Below, piece by piece: positions 1 through 8,631 of a stretch of 37,067 nucleotides of DNA (positions within the stretch are counted from its first letter, which is position 1; every line of letters starts with the position of its first letter). Made by a program: the position numbers and the translations under genes. Below the pieces are notes generated by a model, which saw only the letters and a list, made by a program, of their open reading frames with translations, searched no databases and was not told the origin of the DNA. Origin of the DNA: Acidobacteria bacterium RIFCSPLOWO2_02_FULL_61_28 (GTDB taxonomy: Bacteria > Acidobacteriota > Terriglobia > 2-12-FULL-54-10); NCBI GenBank assembly GCA_001767035.1, contig MEKR01000164.1, forward strand, positions 91,685-128,751, read 5' to 3'.

Positions 1-50
1 ATTTTACCGTTTTTGAAAACGGGGTATAAACCGCCATCGGCAAGCCGGCC

Positions 51-305
51 CTAGTGGTGATGATGAACAATGTCTTCGTGTTCAGCGATTTGCTTATCCC
101 GCAGTTCGGTTCTCTCGAATTTCTCCCTGGCGGCCTTCAAGGCGGACTTGCTGCGCTCCTCGGAGTTGACGGCAAACTGCGAGACCAGTTGTTCGAGATC
201 CCGGCTGTGACACGAGGGGCATTCCGGCGCGTCCGTTGACCGGGGCAGGATCAACGCCTCGAACTCGTTTTGGCAACCCCGGCACTTGTATTCGTAGATT
301 GGCAT
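51..305 (-). CDS. FmdB-type zinc-ribbon protein (84 aa)
   Basis: The protein begins MPIYEYKC, the hallmark start of the FmdB/CxxC_CxxC_SSSS putative regulatory family. It carries two CxxC pairs (CRGC near residue 10 and CPSC near residue 30) that would bind one zinc ion. The ORF track starts 12 residues upstream, but the family start MPIYEY fits the internal ATG at 303-305. The C-terminal half is charged and helical and ends in the unusual tail [10 protein letters not shown], which might add a second metal site. The family's function is poorly known; a role in regulation or metal handling is only inferred. It is followed on the same strand by nothing visible within the window and lies 77 nt from tRNA-Arg. 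Confidence 0.85.
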   Translation of the reverse strand: MPIYEYKCRGCQNEFEALILPRSTDAPECPSCHSRDLEQLVSQFAVNSEERSKSALKAAREKFERTELRDKQIAEHEDIVHHHH

Positions 306-382
306 GGTTCCCTCAAAAGATCGGGCTTCGACTCCACGCACTTCCGTGTAACCAGAACTTCCGCTTTCCCGCTTGAAAATAC

Positions 383-459
<77 letters not shown>

Positions 460-534
460 GCTCTGCAGCGAGTTAATGATAAGCGTGGGATGATCGGAAA
501 TCAAGCCAGAGTAATTTCCCACTTTCCGCAATCT

Positions 535-569
535 TGGGGGACCGGCGCAGAAAGCTGCTTCCTCCCCCA
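535..569 (-). terminator. Nested hairpin downstream of the small membrane operon
   Basis: TGGGGGA (535-541) pairs with TCCCCCA (563-569), and inside it GCAG pairs with CTGC. It lies between the end of the 149-aa membrane gene and tRNA-Arg on the minus strand, where a terminator is expected. No T-run follows, so intrinsic termination is uncertain; it could simply be an intergenic palindrome. Confidence 0.3.
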
Positions 570-614
570 TGCCTTCCTTTCTGCTGCTCTATGGCCCCGG
601 CGCTGGTTCGCTTG

Positions 615-1064
615 TCAATCGGCCTGGTTCGCGCTCAGGGGAGTGGGACCTGCATGTCCTTGGTTTCCCGGACCAGATCTCTGCCATCCCCCCCTTTGAA
701 GCGGGGGGAACCGTTTCACGAATTTTTCAACCCGGCTTAAATGGGTCATCGTGGCAAGTAATAAGTCATAAGGTAAAGAGACCGGAGACGGTACCTGCGG
801 GCGGCTTTTTGCTGGAGAAACAAATTTGCGTTCGTAGAATGTGACGATCAGACTGGCAGTCATCAGAAAAATACCTGCCCATGCCCCGAAGCTCGCCCAG
901 CGCAAGGCTGGCGGCCGCGGCTGGCCCGCGAAGCCGAATGAAAACGGATCGAAAAAGGCTAATAAACCTACAACAAGAACGGAGAGTACGACCAACGTCC
1001 CTCGGCGTTGCTTCGCCGCCAGGGAAACGCCAACGATCAGGGAAATTGCGAAAATGGTAAACAC
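615..1064 (-). CDS. Small membrane protein with repeat-derived C-terminus (149 aa)
   Basis: The start is GTG at 1062-1064, preceded by a perfect AAGGAGG (1070-1076) five bases upstream, so this frame is translated. Residues 1-38 hold two hydrophobic stretches and residues 52-73 another, giving about three membrane segments. I do not recognise the family. From about residue 110 the sequence (VEKFVKRFPPLQRGG) matches the translation of a common intergenic GC-hairpin repeat and becomes low-information. The tail is therefore probably read-through into a dispersed repeat after loss of the native stop. It lies 13 nt downstream of a 35-aa membrane protein gene, forming a two-gene operon. Confidence 0.6.
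   Translation of the reverse strand: MFTIFAISLIVGVSLAAKQRRGTLVVLSVLVVGLLAFFDPFSFGFAGQPRPPALRWASFGAWAGIFLMTASLIVTFYERKFVSPAKSRPQVPSPVSLPYDLLLATMTHLSRVEKFVKRFPPLQRGGWQRSGPGNQGHAGPTPLSANQAD
688..708. repeat. GC-rich palindrome of a dispersed 'FPPLKRGG'-type repeat
   Basis: CCCCCCC (688-694) pairs with GGGGGG (703-708) around TTTGAAGC. Sequences of this kind, translating as PPLQRGG or PPLKRGG, are frequent intergenic repeats in environmental bacterial genomes. Here it falls inside the C-terminal part of the 149-aa membrane ORF. Confidence 0.5.
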
Positions 1065-1077
1065 CGGTTCCTCCTTA

Positions 1078-1185
1078 CTACCCCCACAAAGCTAGAAACG
1101 CATTCATCAGATAGACACTCATAGCAAAAATGATTAAGCCGCCAATCACGACTTCGGGCCACCCTCCCCATGTGTAGTCTTCCAT
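1078..1185 (-). CDS. 35-aa single-span membrane protein
   Basis: This ORF is too short for the ORF track. ATG at 1183-1185 follows a CGGAGGG ribosome-binding site with 7 nt spacing, and the frame runs to TAG at 1078-1080. The product starts MEDYTWGGWPEVVIGG and continues as one uninterrupted hydrophobic helix (LIIFAMSVYLMNAFLALW). The short acidic and aromatic N-terminus followed by a single span is typical of small subunits or regulators of membrane complexes, but no specific family is recognised. The stop is 13 nt before the GTG of the next membrane gene, whose strong ribosome-binding site lies in the gap, so the two are probably co-transcribed. Confidence 0.65.
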   Translation of the reverse strand: MEDYTWGGWPEVVIGGLIIFAMSVYLMNAFLALWG

Positions 1186-1511
1186 GTTAGAACCCTCCGT
1201 TTCCTCGTCTTCGCTCTTCCTTTATTGCATTCAAGATGCCAAATTGCAGTCCCCGGAGGCAGCTTGGCTAATTGCTTTGTTCGCTATACGATCCAGAGCG
1301 GGCGGCGTTACCTTGTTAGCTGAAGAAATTGAAGCGGGGTGTTCAAAATTGATATCGCTGTCTAAAACCGCGACACAAGTTCTGCGAAAAGGATGCCTTG
1401 CAGAAAACTCCGCCCGACGGGCTACAGGTCAGGTTGACAGTCGCCTGTGCCGCGGCTCGCGTATTTTCGCAATTGGTGTAGAGTACCGTTCGGGGAGGTA
1501 GATTTCCCCTG
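1186..1511. other. Intergenic stretch, no gene supported
   Basis: The plus-strand ORF here (1184-1501) has no ribosome-binding site, no recognisable motifs and shadow-like composition. A weak GGGGA...TCCCC hairpin lies just beyond the amidohydrolase stop and might help end that transcript. Otherwise nothing is visible except the presumed minus-strand promoter of the small membrane operon. Confidence 0.4.
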
Positions 1512-2849
1512 TCATCGGGCGCTTACGTAGCGTCCCGTTCCCGGCGGAGCCGAGACTTTCCCATCCTGTGCCACAATGGCTCCGCGCAGCAGGGTCATGG
1601 TCGGGCGGCCCTTTACCGACAAGCCATCGAAGGGAGTCCAACCGGCTTTGGAGAGAATCCTGGCATTGCTGAGCGTGTGTTCTTGCTGCATGTCCACGAG
1701 GACCAGGTCGGCATCCGATCCGATGCGGATGGCGCCTTTCCGCGGAAACAAGCCGAGCAGGCGCGCGGGCGTCTCGCTGTAGGTGCGAGCCACCTGCTCG
1801 AGCGAAATCTTGCCTTGATTGACGCCATGGAGCAACATCGTGAGAGTCGTCTCCACGCCGGGCAGGCCAAAGGGGCACTCCCAGATATCTTTCCCGAATT
1901 TTTGTTGCAGCGTGGAAGGGGCATGATCGGTAGAGATGATGTCTACCTCGCCGCGCTCCAGGCGCTGCCACATTTCCGCTCTCGCGGCTTCGCTGCGCGC
2001 GGGAGGAGTGAATTTTCGAATGGGTCCAAGTTTCTTCACATCTTCGGAGGTCAGATAAAAATACTGCGGGCAACTCTCCACCGTGAGCGCCGCCCCCAGG
2101 GCTTGTTCGCGGCGAACCAGGTCAATAACTCCGGGCTGGCTGGCATGGGCAATGGTGACATTCGCCTTGGTCAACCGGGCCAGGAGAGCGACCATGCTGA
2201 CCGCGAGCAATTCCGCTTCCGTCGAGCGCCACTCGGTGATCACGCCATAATCGGTCCGCAGCGCCTTGTGCAGGCGCTCTTCGTTGTCCTCCGTAATGAG
2301 TTCATCCTCGCAATGGACGAGTGCCCGGCCGCCGATCTCCGCCAACGTCCGGAAGAAGCGCAGCAAGTCATCGCTGAGCAAGGCCGGAACGCCATGCGTG
2401 GTGCAGGTGAATACCTTGAAGAAGGCGGTTCCCGCCTTCCACAGCGCGGGCGCGTTCTCAATGGTTTGGGGGAAGACGTGCGCCGCGAAACCGAAATCAA
2501 CGATGGAACGGGCCGCGAGATGGGCGGCCTTCTCGCGCAAGTTCTCCACGGTCAAGACCGGATGGCTGTGGGTGTGCTCGACCACCGTCGTCACTCCGCC
2601 CACCGCCGCGGCGCCGGAGCCGGTAATAAAATCCTCGCGCTCCGTGGCGCCCGGGTCCATGAAGTGGACGTGTTGATCCACCATCCCCGGCAGCGCCACC
2701 AGCCCCGTCGCATCCATCTTGACGGCAGCGGAACCGGACGGCTCTTCCAGGAGGGCTGCGATTCGGCCATCGCGAATCGCAATCGTGCCTTGTTGACGGC
2801 CACTCCGAGTGACGATCGTAGCTCCTGAAATTTCCAAATCGAAATTCAT
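1512..2849 (-). CDS. Dihydroorotase/allantoinase-type cyclic amidohydrolase (445 aa)
   Basis: It belongs to the amidohydrolase superfamily of TIM-barrel hydrolases opening cyclic amides such as dihydroorotate, allantoin or hydantoins. Visible signature parts are GMVDQHVHF (metal-binding HxH at residues 60-62), FFKVFTCTTHG (a Lys in the place of the carbamylated lysine that bridges two metals), ALVHCEDE and TIAHAS (metal His residues), and IISTDHAPS (catalytic Asp). The start was set at MNFDLEISG, which begins the usual beta-sandwich strand; the ORF track's extra 56 residues carry no family sequence, and a GGGAGG lies upstream of the chosen ATG. The exact substrate cannot be fixed from sequence: DHAP favours dihydroorotase-like, overall layout also fits allantoinase. 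No pyrimidine or purine genes are adjacent. The product is cytoplasmic. Confidence 0.85.
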   Translation of the reverse strand: MNFDLEISGATIVTRSGRQQGTIAIRDGRIAALLEEPSGSAAVKMDATGLVALPGMVDQHVHFMDPGATEREDFITGSGAAAVGGVTTVVEHTHSHPVLTVENLREKAAHLAARSIVDFGFAAHVFPQTIENAPALWKAGTAFFKVFTCTTHGVPALLSDDLLRFFRTLAEIGGRALVHCEDELITEDNEERLHKALRTDYGVITEWRSTEAELLAVSMVALLARLTKANVTIAHASQPGVIDLVRREQALGAALTVESCPQYFYLTSEDVKKLGPIRKFTPPARSEAARAEMWQRLERGEVDIISTDHAPSTLQQKFGKDIWECPFGLPGVETTLTMLLHGVNQGKISLEQVARTYSETPARLLGLFPRKGAIRIGSDADLVLVDMQQEHTLSNARILSKAGWTPFDGLSVKGRPTMTLLRGAIVAQDGKVSAPPGTGRYVSAR

Positions 2850-2971
2850 AGGTTCTGTTGCCTCCCGTTTCGTCGCACGACAGTCCGTTGGACAGTGAAT
2901 CACCACCCCGTGCGACAAAGCTTCGATGCAAATGATCAAACCGTTTTCCTGGTTCCTGTGGACCGGTCTGG

Positions 2972-3362
2972 AAGCCCCGCAAGGGGCGAAAGATTCTGGC
3001 CCAGGGCGCAAGCCCAATAAGCGTTAACCTAAAGGGATTTGCGGCCCGTTATCGTTCTATCTCCCTTGCCCGAAGGGCAATCCCGTGAATAGCCGTCCCG
3101 CTGAGCGGGACGGAAACGGATTCCCAAACCTGATCCCGGCCCCGAAGGGGCCGAACCATCCCAACCTGCCGGTCAACCCCTTGCGGGGTTGAACTTCCTC
3201 CGCTGGCTCTGCTTCCGTAGGTTAAAACCTACGGCTATTCACGGTCGGCCCTGCCGGGCCGGGCGCTCACTCGAACGCGGCCGACAGCAAGAAGGGCCGA
3301 CTTAGGTTAACGCTTATTCGGCTGACGCCGTGGGCCAAACTCTTCCGCCCCTCCGGGGCTGG
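2972..3362. repeat. Multi-hairpin inverted-repeat element (~390 bp)
   Basis: Left arm 2998-3032 and right arm 3302-3336 are inverted copies matching at 31 of 35 positions, with the inner AATAAGCGTTAACCTAA identical. Weaker similarity extends outward to about 2972 and 3362 (AGCCCCG.AGGGGCG). Between the arms are many short hairpins: CCCGAAGGG, CCCGCTGAGCGGG, GGCCCCGAAGGGGCC, CCCCTTGCGGGG, TAGGTTAAAACCTA and GGCCCTGCCGGGCC. There is no ORF inside. This resembles the mosaic dispersed repeats found between genes in Acidobacteria and Planctomycetes; it could be a non-autonomous mobile element or a structured RNA. It fills the space between the receptor gene's end and the amidohydrolase. Confidence 0.75.
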
Positions 3363-3391
3363 CAAACGGGATACACCATGCTGAAAGCGCC

Positions 3392-6300
3392 CTAAAACGA
3401 GAAGCGCAAGGCAAACTGAATCTGCCGGGCTGTCGTGGCGGTGCGGTTCAGTCTTCCCGCGGTCGGATTGCGTGAGGGAGCGGACCCGGAACCGGAGAAG
3501 ATGGTATTGGGACCTCCCGAACTCCCTTGGAAACTGGGATGATTCGGCAGATTGAACGACTCCGCCCGGAATTGAAGCCGCCGCTTGCCGTCCAGCACGA
3601 ACTCCCGTTGCAGGGAGACGTCCACATTGAATACGCTCGGCGCAAGGACGGTGTTTCGTCCCAGATTACCGAGGATGCCCGGCGGGGGCGCGCTGAAGGC
3701 GCAGGGGTCAAAATAAAGGTTCGGATCTCCCAGCGTTCGACCACCCTCCACTCCTTCGCAGCCCGCTGTAACGCCCTGCGCCGGGTTATTGCTGCGGCCG
3801 GGAAGCAGGCTAGGCCGGGCGGGTGAAAACAGGTAACCGCGCGTCCGGAGCCGGACTTCCGGGGTGAACGGGACCCCGTTGCGGAACTGCACGATCCCGC
3901 CCAGCCGCCAGCCTCCGAAAAGGCGCGAAAGGGGGCCGGATTGCCACCAGCGTTGCCCGCCCCCGAACGGGAGAGCCAAAAAGTAGTTGACCGACAGGCG
4001 ATGGCGGATGTCGAAATCGGAAAGGCCCCGGTCCAGAGTCCGCAGGAGTCCATACTGGGCGGAACTGTCAACCTCGTTGTTGCCGCCAAAGCCCGAGGAG
4101 GCGTCATCCACCGACTTGCTGTAGGTATAGCTGGCCTGCACGGACACTCCCCGGCTGAAGGTCCGGTTCGCGGAAACCTGCAGGGAGTTGTAGAAGGATT
4201 GCGCGTCACTGCTGACGATGTTGATCCCTCCGAACGCAGGATTGACCGGGCCGGCGCCGGGCCGGCAGGACGCCGAAGGATTCCGATTCTGCGGATCATT
4301 GCAGTCGTCGGGGAAAAAGAGCGACCCGTCCGCCCTGGTTTCCGGAACCGGAGCCAAGTTGGCTTCGTAGCCCCGAAACAGATGATTTCCCCTGGCCCCC
4401 ACGTACGACGCCTGGAAACGCCAGCCTCCGGGAAGCGCCTGCTGCAGCGAGAAGGTGTAGCGCAGCACCGTCGGGGTAACCGTATTGTGATAGTCCAGGA
4501 TGCGGGCGCGGACCGGCTCTCCTGCGGAGGACGCCACGGCGTCGGGGAATCCTGCCGGCTCGCCCAGGCGGTTTCGCCCGGTGGCCGGAGAAGCGTCAAA
4601 GTTGGTCCGCAGCACCAAATTGTAAGAAGGCGGAATCACTCTCCGGGCCGACACCGCGTATCCCAGCACTTGATCGTAGTAAACGCCAAAGCCACCCGTC
4701 AGCACCGTCGTTCGAGCGCTTCCCGCAGACCAGGTGAAGCCGAAGCGAGGAGCAAACGCGAGCAGCGAGGGGTTGTTCTTCATAAAGGTCCCCCCCTGCA
4801 AGGTGGAGTCCCGAACCGGGTCGGGCAGGAACGCCATATTCTGGCCACGCCGGTCGAGGAGCCGCGAGGCAAATTCATAGCGCAGACCCAGGTTCAACTG
4901 GAGGCGGGAAGTGGCTCGAACCGTATCCTGAAGATAAAACCCCGCCAGGGTCTGGCGGCGAGAAGTGACGTTGTCCCAGCCCGGCAATACCGCATTCAAG
5001 CTGGTGCCCTCCGGCCCTCCCCGCAGAAAGCTCTCCAGGCTGTTGAAGGACCACGTGCCTGCCATGGTCCAATAGGAGTACCCGTTCCAGCGGTAGCGAT
5101 GCATGTCGAAACCCATCTTCAACGCGTGGGCTCCCCGCTGCACGATCAGGTCATCCGCAAATTGAAAGGTGCTCATGAATGTGCCCATCGGCTCGGAAGT
5201 AGTCGGGCCGAAAACACTCATCCCGGGAATCAGGATTTGCCCCATGTGGGGAGCGTCGGGAACAAAGAATAACCGGCGCGGAATCTCCAAGGTAGAAGTG
5301 CTGTCCCGTTCCACGGCTTGCCGCGTGAACCCCAGGCGGAAGGCGTTCAAAACACGGGTGCTGAAAATATGGCTTGCGACCAGGGTCAGGTACTGCTGCC
5401 GGCTGTGGGCCAGCGACGCGAACAGAAACGTGTCTTGGGAGCTAGAGCTGGTGGCGTCGTCAAACGTGTAGCGCGTGAAAAAACTATCCCGCTCGGAAAG
5501 CTGGTGATCCAGCCGCATGGTGAAAAAGCTTTCGTTGGTGGGCAGGAATTGGGGAGAGCGGCGCTCGCCGATTCCTTTTCTTCCGATCGGCGGCATGTTG
5601 GGTAACGGAATCAGCTCCAGGTAGGGGATCACCTTCGGTTCCAGGAGCACGGTCGGATTCCCGTTCTGGTCCGGAAACCCCCGGCGCGCCAGCTCGTCGG
5701 GAAAGTAGCTCACATCGGTTTCGGTCAGCCGGTCGCGCAGCCCTTCGAAGCTGCCCATCACAAAGGTTCTTTCCTTCACCACCGGCCCCGTCAGCGTGAA
5801 GCCGAACTGGTTGCGCTTGAAGGCGGGAATCGGCTCCTCCGGCAGGTCAAAATAGTTTTTCGCATCGAGCTTGCTGTTGCGAAAGAACTCGAAGAGCGTG
5901 CCATGCCACTCCGGGGTCCCGGAGCGAGTAATGGAGTTCAGGACGCCGCCGCTGTTGCGGCCATACTCGGCCCCGTAGTTGCTGCTGAGGACCTGGACCT
6001 GCAATACCGCATCCGAACCCAGTTGCACTCCTGCGGCGCTGCGCGGAACCCGGTTGTCATAATCCAGGATGTTGGTGCCGTCGAGCAAGATGTTGTTGGA
6101 GGTGGAACGCCCTCCGGCCACGGTCAGCCCGCCGCCGCCGATTCCCCTGGAACCGGTAGCGGCCGAAGGATCGCTGATCCCCGCCTGCAAGGTCGCCAGT
6201 TGGCTGTAGCTGCGGCCGTTCAGAGGAAGGCCCACCAGTTGGCTCTCGCTGATCCGGTTGACGGCCGGAGCGACAGGGGTCTTGGCCGCTTCGCCGTCCG

Positions 6301-6691
6301 TGCCCTGCCCGTTCTGTCCCGACGGGGCGGTCGCGCGCGCCAGCACGAAGTCGAGCGTCCCTGTCTGTGCTGCTTGCAGTTCGAATCCTTCGCGGGCCTG
6401 GCTTACATACCCTTCCCGGGCCGCCCGGAACTCGTAAGTCCCCGGGGTCAATTCCAGGATCTCAAACTGTCCCTGCGAGTCGCTGTGGACTGTGCGCCCC
6501 TGGCCTGTCGGAAGGCTCTTGGCAACGATGGTCGTTTCTGGAAGGGGAGCCCCGGCCTGATCCCGCACCTCGCCCCGTACCGCGGCGCTGCTCTGCCGCA
6601 GTTGGGCCGACAGATCTGTCCCCGGCAAGCAAAGCAGGGCGGTCAGAATCACAGCCGAAGCAGTGAATCCATGTATGATCGCTCTGTACAC
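3392..6691 (-). CDS. Oar-like TonB-dependent receptor 1 (1099 aa)
   Basis: This is an outer-membrane, energy-coupled receptor of the acidobacterial Oar-like type. A signal peptide (hydrophobic core VILTALLCLPG, cleavage after LSA) is followed by a carboxypeptidase-regulatory Ig-like domain (about residues 38-115: AVRGEVRDQAGAPLPETTI). A plug domain includes LVGLPLNGRSYSQLATLQAG and NNILLDGTNILDYDNR, and a long beta-barrel ends in the aromatic-terminated strand IQFALRFSF. Length is typical for the family. The track's start is GTG at 6689-6691 with GGAG about 7 nt upstream; no ATG lies nearer the signal peptide. The substrate is unknown. It lies 70 nt after the PQQ dehydrogenase on the same strand, so it may belong to the same transcription unit and bring in or bind the compounds oxidised there. 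Confidence 0.9.
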   Translation of the reverse strand: MYRAIIHGFTASAVILTALLCLPGTDLSAQLRQSSAAVRGEVRDQAGAPLPETTIVAKSLPTGQGRTVHSDSQGQFEILELTPGTYEFRAAREGYVSQAREGFELQAAQTGTLDFVLARATAPSGQNGQGTDGEAAKTPVAPAVNRISESQLVGLPLNGRSYSQLATLQAGISDPSAATGSRGIGGGGLTVAGGRSTSNNILLDGTNILDYDNRVPRSAAGVQLGSDAVLQVQVLSSNYGAEYGRNSGGVLNSITRSGTPEWHGTLFEFFRNSKLDAKNYFDLPEEPIPAFKRNQFGFTLTGPVVKERTFVMGSFEGLRDRLTETDVSYFPDELARRGFPDQNGNPTVLLEPKVIPYLELIPLPNMPPIGRKGIGERRSPQFLPTNESFFTMRLDHQLSERDSFFTRYTFDDATSSSSQDTFLFASLAHSRQQYLTLVASHIFSTRVLNAFRLGFTRQAVERDSTSTLEIPRRLFFVPDAPHMGQILIPGMSVFGPTTSEPMGTFMSTFQFADDLIVQRGAHALKMGFDMHRYRWNGYSYWTMAGTWSFNSLESFLRGGPEGTSLNAVLPGWDNVTSRRQTLAGFYLQDTVRATSRLQLNLGLRYEFASRLLDRRGQNMAFLPDPVRDSTLQGGTFMKNNPSLLAFAPRFGFTWSAGSARTTVLTGGFGVYYDQVLGYAVSARRVIPPSYNLVLRTNFDASPATGRNRLGEPAGFPDAVASSAGEPVRARILDYHNTVTPTVLRYTFSLQQALPGGWRFQASYVGARGNHLFRGYEANLAPVPETRADGSLFFPDDCNDPQNRNPSASCRPGAGPVNPAFGGINIVSSDAQSFYNSLQVSANRTFSRGVSVQASYTYSKSVDDASSGFGGNNEVDSSAQYGLLRTLDRGLSDFDIRHRLSVNYFLALPFGGGQRWWQSGPLSRLFGGWRLGGIVQFRNGVPFTPEVRLRTRGYLFSPARPSLLPGRSNNPAQGVTAGCEGVEGGRTLGDPNLYFDPCAFSAPPPGILGNLGRNTVLAPSVFNVDVSLQREFVLDGKRRLQFRAESFNLPNHPSFQGSSGGPNTIFSGSGSAPSRNPTAGRLNRTATTARQIQFALRFSF

Positions 6692-6761
6692 GTGTAGACT
6701 CCATATTTGCCCCGTTACACCAAAATTCCATTATAGCCTCCCTGGCGGAATTTACCCGATC

Positions 6762-8600
6762 CTATTCAGGAGCGAAGGCCAGGAGCACGTTGCCGCTGCC
6801 GTTCCCCGACGTAAAGCTGTAACCGGACCCGACAAAGAGCATTCCGCCCGCGATGGTTGGGCCGGCCGAGGACATCATATTGCCCCTCGCAGCGACTTGA
6901 TTGACGGTGGGGAAGTCTTTATTCGTATCAAATTCCCACAAAATGCGGCCGTCCGAAGTCGAGAGCGCGTACAGCATCCCGGTTACGGAACCCGAGAAGA
7001 CCACGCCTGGTGTGGCCGTGACGGCGGCTGGATTCCCGCCCCGGCCGCGGCCAGGCGGTGGCGGCAAGGGATTGAACCAGACGCGTTCTCCGGTCGCGAG
7101 TTGAATGGCGGCCACTCCACCGGTGGTAAGCCCGTAGTACACATTCTGCTCGTCCGAAGCGCCGCCCCACAGGAAGCCCGCGGGTCCCGGCACAACGTTC
7201 ACCGTCCACAGCAGCGCACCCTTCTGGTCGGGGTCCACCGCGAAAACATTCCCGCTTTTCGTTGCCGCCACCAGGATTCGCTTCCCGTTCCGAAGCGTTC
7301 TCAAGATGGGCGAATTCCCGATATCCCAGTCCGGCCCTCCCAGTTCCGGGCAGTTCTCCGGCTTATTGGCCGGGGGACAGTTGACCAGGTACACGTCGTT
7401 CGATTCCGTCTGATAAGTCCAGAGAAGCTTTCCGGAGGTCATATCCACGGCCACGACCGCGTCGCTGGTTTCGGGCGCCGGCCCGACGGAGGCCTCGCCG
7501 GTTCCGAAATAGATGGCGTTGCGCCGGGGGTCCACGGTCGGGGCATTCCAGACCGAGACGCCCGCGGGCCCGTATTGCTGGGTTCCCATCGAGTTCTTCT
7601 TGGTCGGCTTCGGCGCTTCCGGATTGGTAAAAAACTTCCACAATTGGCGGCCCGTGTTCGCGTCGAGCGCGATCACGCTGCCACGATGCGTGCAGCACGG
7701 GTATTCCGGTGCCTTGGCATTCATGGACTCCCAGTGTGAGATGGGAACGAACAGCCGGCCCTCGTACAGCGTCGGTGCTCCCGTCACTACGGACGTAAAG
7801 TGATCATCGGCGCGGGCAACCCACAGCTCCTTGCCGGTCTGGGCGTCCACGCCGTAGGTAAATCCCCTCTGGTCTCCGAAATACACCGCATACCGGGTTG
7901 TCCCGTGCCCCTTCACCGGCCCGAAACTGATCGCGTTGCGCATCATGGCCTTTGGCTTGTAGGACCAATACACACACCCGGTGGCCGCGTCCAACGAATA
8001 GACCCACCCGGCATTGGAGCCGACAAAAACGCGGCCGGAGACGATGGTCGGCTGCGCCGATGCGGAGGTCCCATGCGGAAAACCAAACGCCCATTTGAGC
8101 TTCAAGCGCGGTGCCTGATCCGCCGCAATGCTGGCGGCTCTTGCCGGTTGGAAGCGGGTGTTGGCTGCGTCGTTGCCCCAGCCATTCCAAGCCGGTCCAG
8201 CGGCCGGGTCGGCCAGAGGAGGATTGGACGGGCACTGGTTCGGCATCTGCCTGGCGTCCCCGTCCGCGTTGGTGCCCAGGAGCCGGCCACTGGTCGCTTC
8301 AGCGGTATGTCGCAGTTGATCGTCGTTCAGCCTCAATTCTTTGTGGGCCGCCGTGGTCGTCAGGATTTCATAAACCCGTTCCGGAGGATATTCCTTTTCC
8401 CGAAGCGCCGCGATGGTGGGCAACTGCGGCATACTCGCCTTTCCATGACAGGCCATGCACTGCTGCTGGAGCACTCCGTAGCCGTACTGCGACCCCAATC
8501 GCGCCGCCGGCGGTTGCCCCGGCGCTTGTGCTTGCGCCCCGTAAACCCAGACGGTAAGGACGAAAATTCCCAGCCCTGCAACGGACAAACTGTTCTTCAT
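6762..8600 (-). CDS. PQQ-type beta-propeller dehydrogenase with N-terminal cytochrome c site (612 aa)
   Basis: A signal peptide (MKNSLSVAGLGIFVLTVWVYGAQA) sends the protein to the periplasm. A haem c motif CMACH sits at residues 48-52, followed by a small cytochrome-like domain to about residue 115. The rest is a beta-propeller with repeated PQQ blades (SLDAATGCVYWSYKP, GVDAQTGKELWVA, ALDANTGRQLWKF, AVDMTSGKLLWTYQ, AIQLATGERVW, ALSTSDGRILWEFD). This order, haem domain first and propeller second, is that of polyvinyl-alcohol-dehydrogenase-like quinohaemoproteins; methanol-dehydrogenase-type enzymes carry the cytochrome at the C-terminus or not at all. The substrate is probably an alcohol or a polymer-derived alcohol, by inference. 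It is downstream of a cytochrome c/HhH gene that is a plausible electron partner and upstream of receptor 1. Confidence 0.85.
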   Translation of the reverse strand: MKNSLSVAGLGIFVLTVWVYGAQAQAPGQPPAARLGSQYGYGVLQQQCMACHGKASMPQLPTIAALREKEYPPERVYEILTTTAAHKELRLNDDQLRHTAEATSGRLLGTNADGDARQMPNQCPSNPPLADPAAGPAWNGWGNDAANTRFQPARAASIAADQAPRLKLKWAFGFPHGTSASAQPTIVSGRVFVGSNAGWVYSLDAATGCVYWSYKPKAMMRNAISFGPVKGHGTTRYAVYFGDQRGFTYGVDAQTGKELWVARADDHFTSVVTGAPTLYEGRLFVPISHWESMNAKAPEYPCCTHRGSVIALDANTGRQLWKFFTNPEAPKPTKKNSMGTQQYGPAGVSVWNAPTVDPRRNAIYFGTGEASVGPAPETSDAVVAVDMTSGKLLWTYQTESNDVYLVNCPPANKPENCPELGGPDWDIGNSPILRTLRNGKRILVAATKSGNVFAVDPDQKGALLWTVNVVPGPAGFLWGGASDEQNVYYGLTTGGVAAIQLATGERVWFNPLPPPPGRGRGGNPAAVTATPGVVFSGSVTGMLYALSTSDGRILWEFDTNKDFPTVNQVAARGNMMSSAGPTIAGGMLFVGSGYSFTSGNGSGNVLLAFAPE

Positions 8601-8631
8601 GGCACTCCTCTAAGCCCGGTTACTGCATCTT

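Noticed and set aside
54-110. His-tag-like end of the first gene as a possible vector or cloning artefact
   Set aside because: Only four histidines, no linker or vector sequence around it, and the surrounding protein is a natural FmdB-type family member.
1184-1501. 105-aa plus-strand ORF
   Set aside because: No ribosome-binding site, no motif or membrane pattern; it lies in an intergenic gap between two minus-strand units.
1677-2828. 383-aa plus-strand ORF opposite the amidohydrolase
   Set aside because: Antisense shadow in a GC-rich gene; the minus-strand protein has all catalytic motifs.
3941-5272. 443-aa plus-strand ORF opposite receptor 1
   Set aside because: Antisense shadow; composition is Arg/Gly-rich without domains, and the opposite strand encodes a complete receptor.
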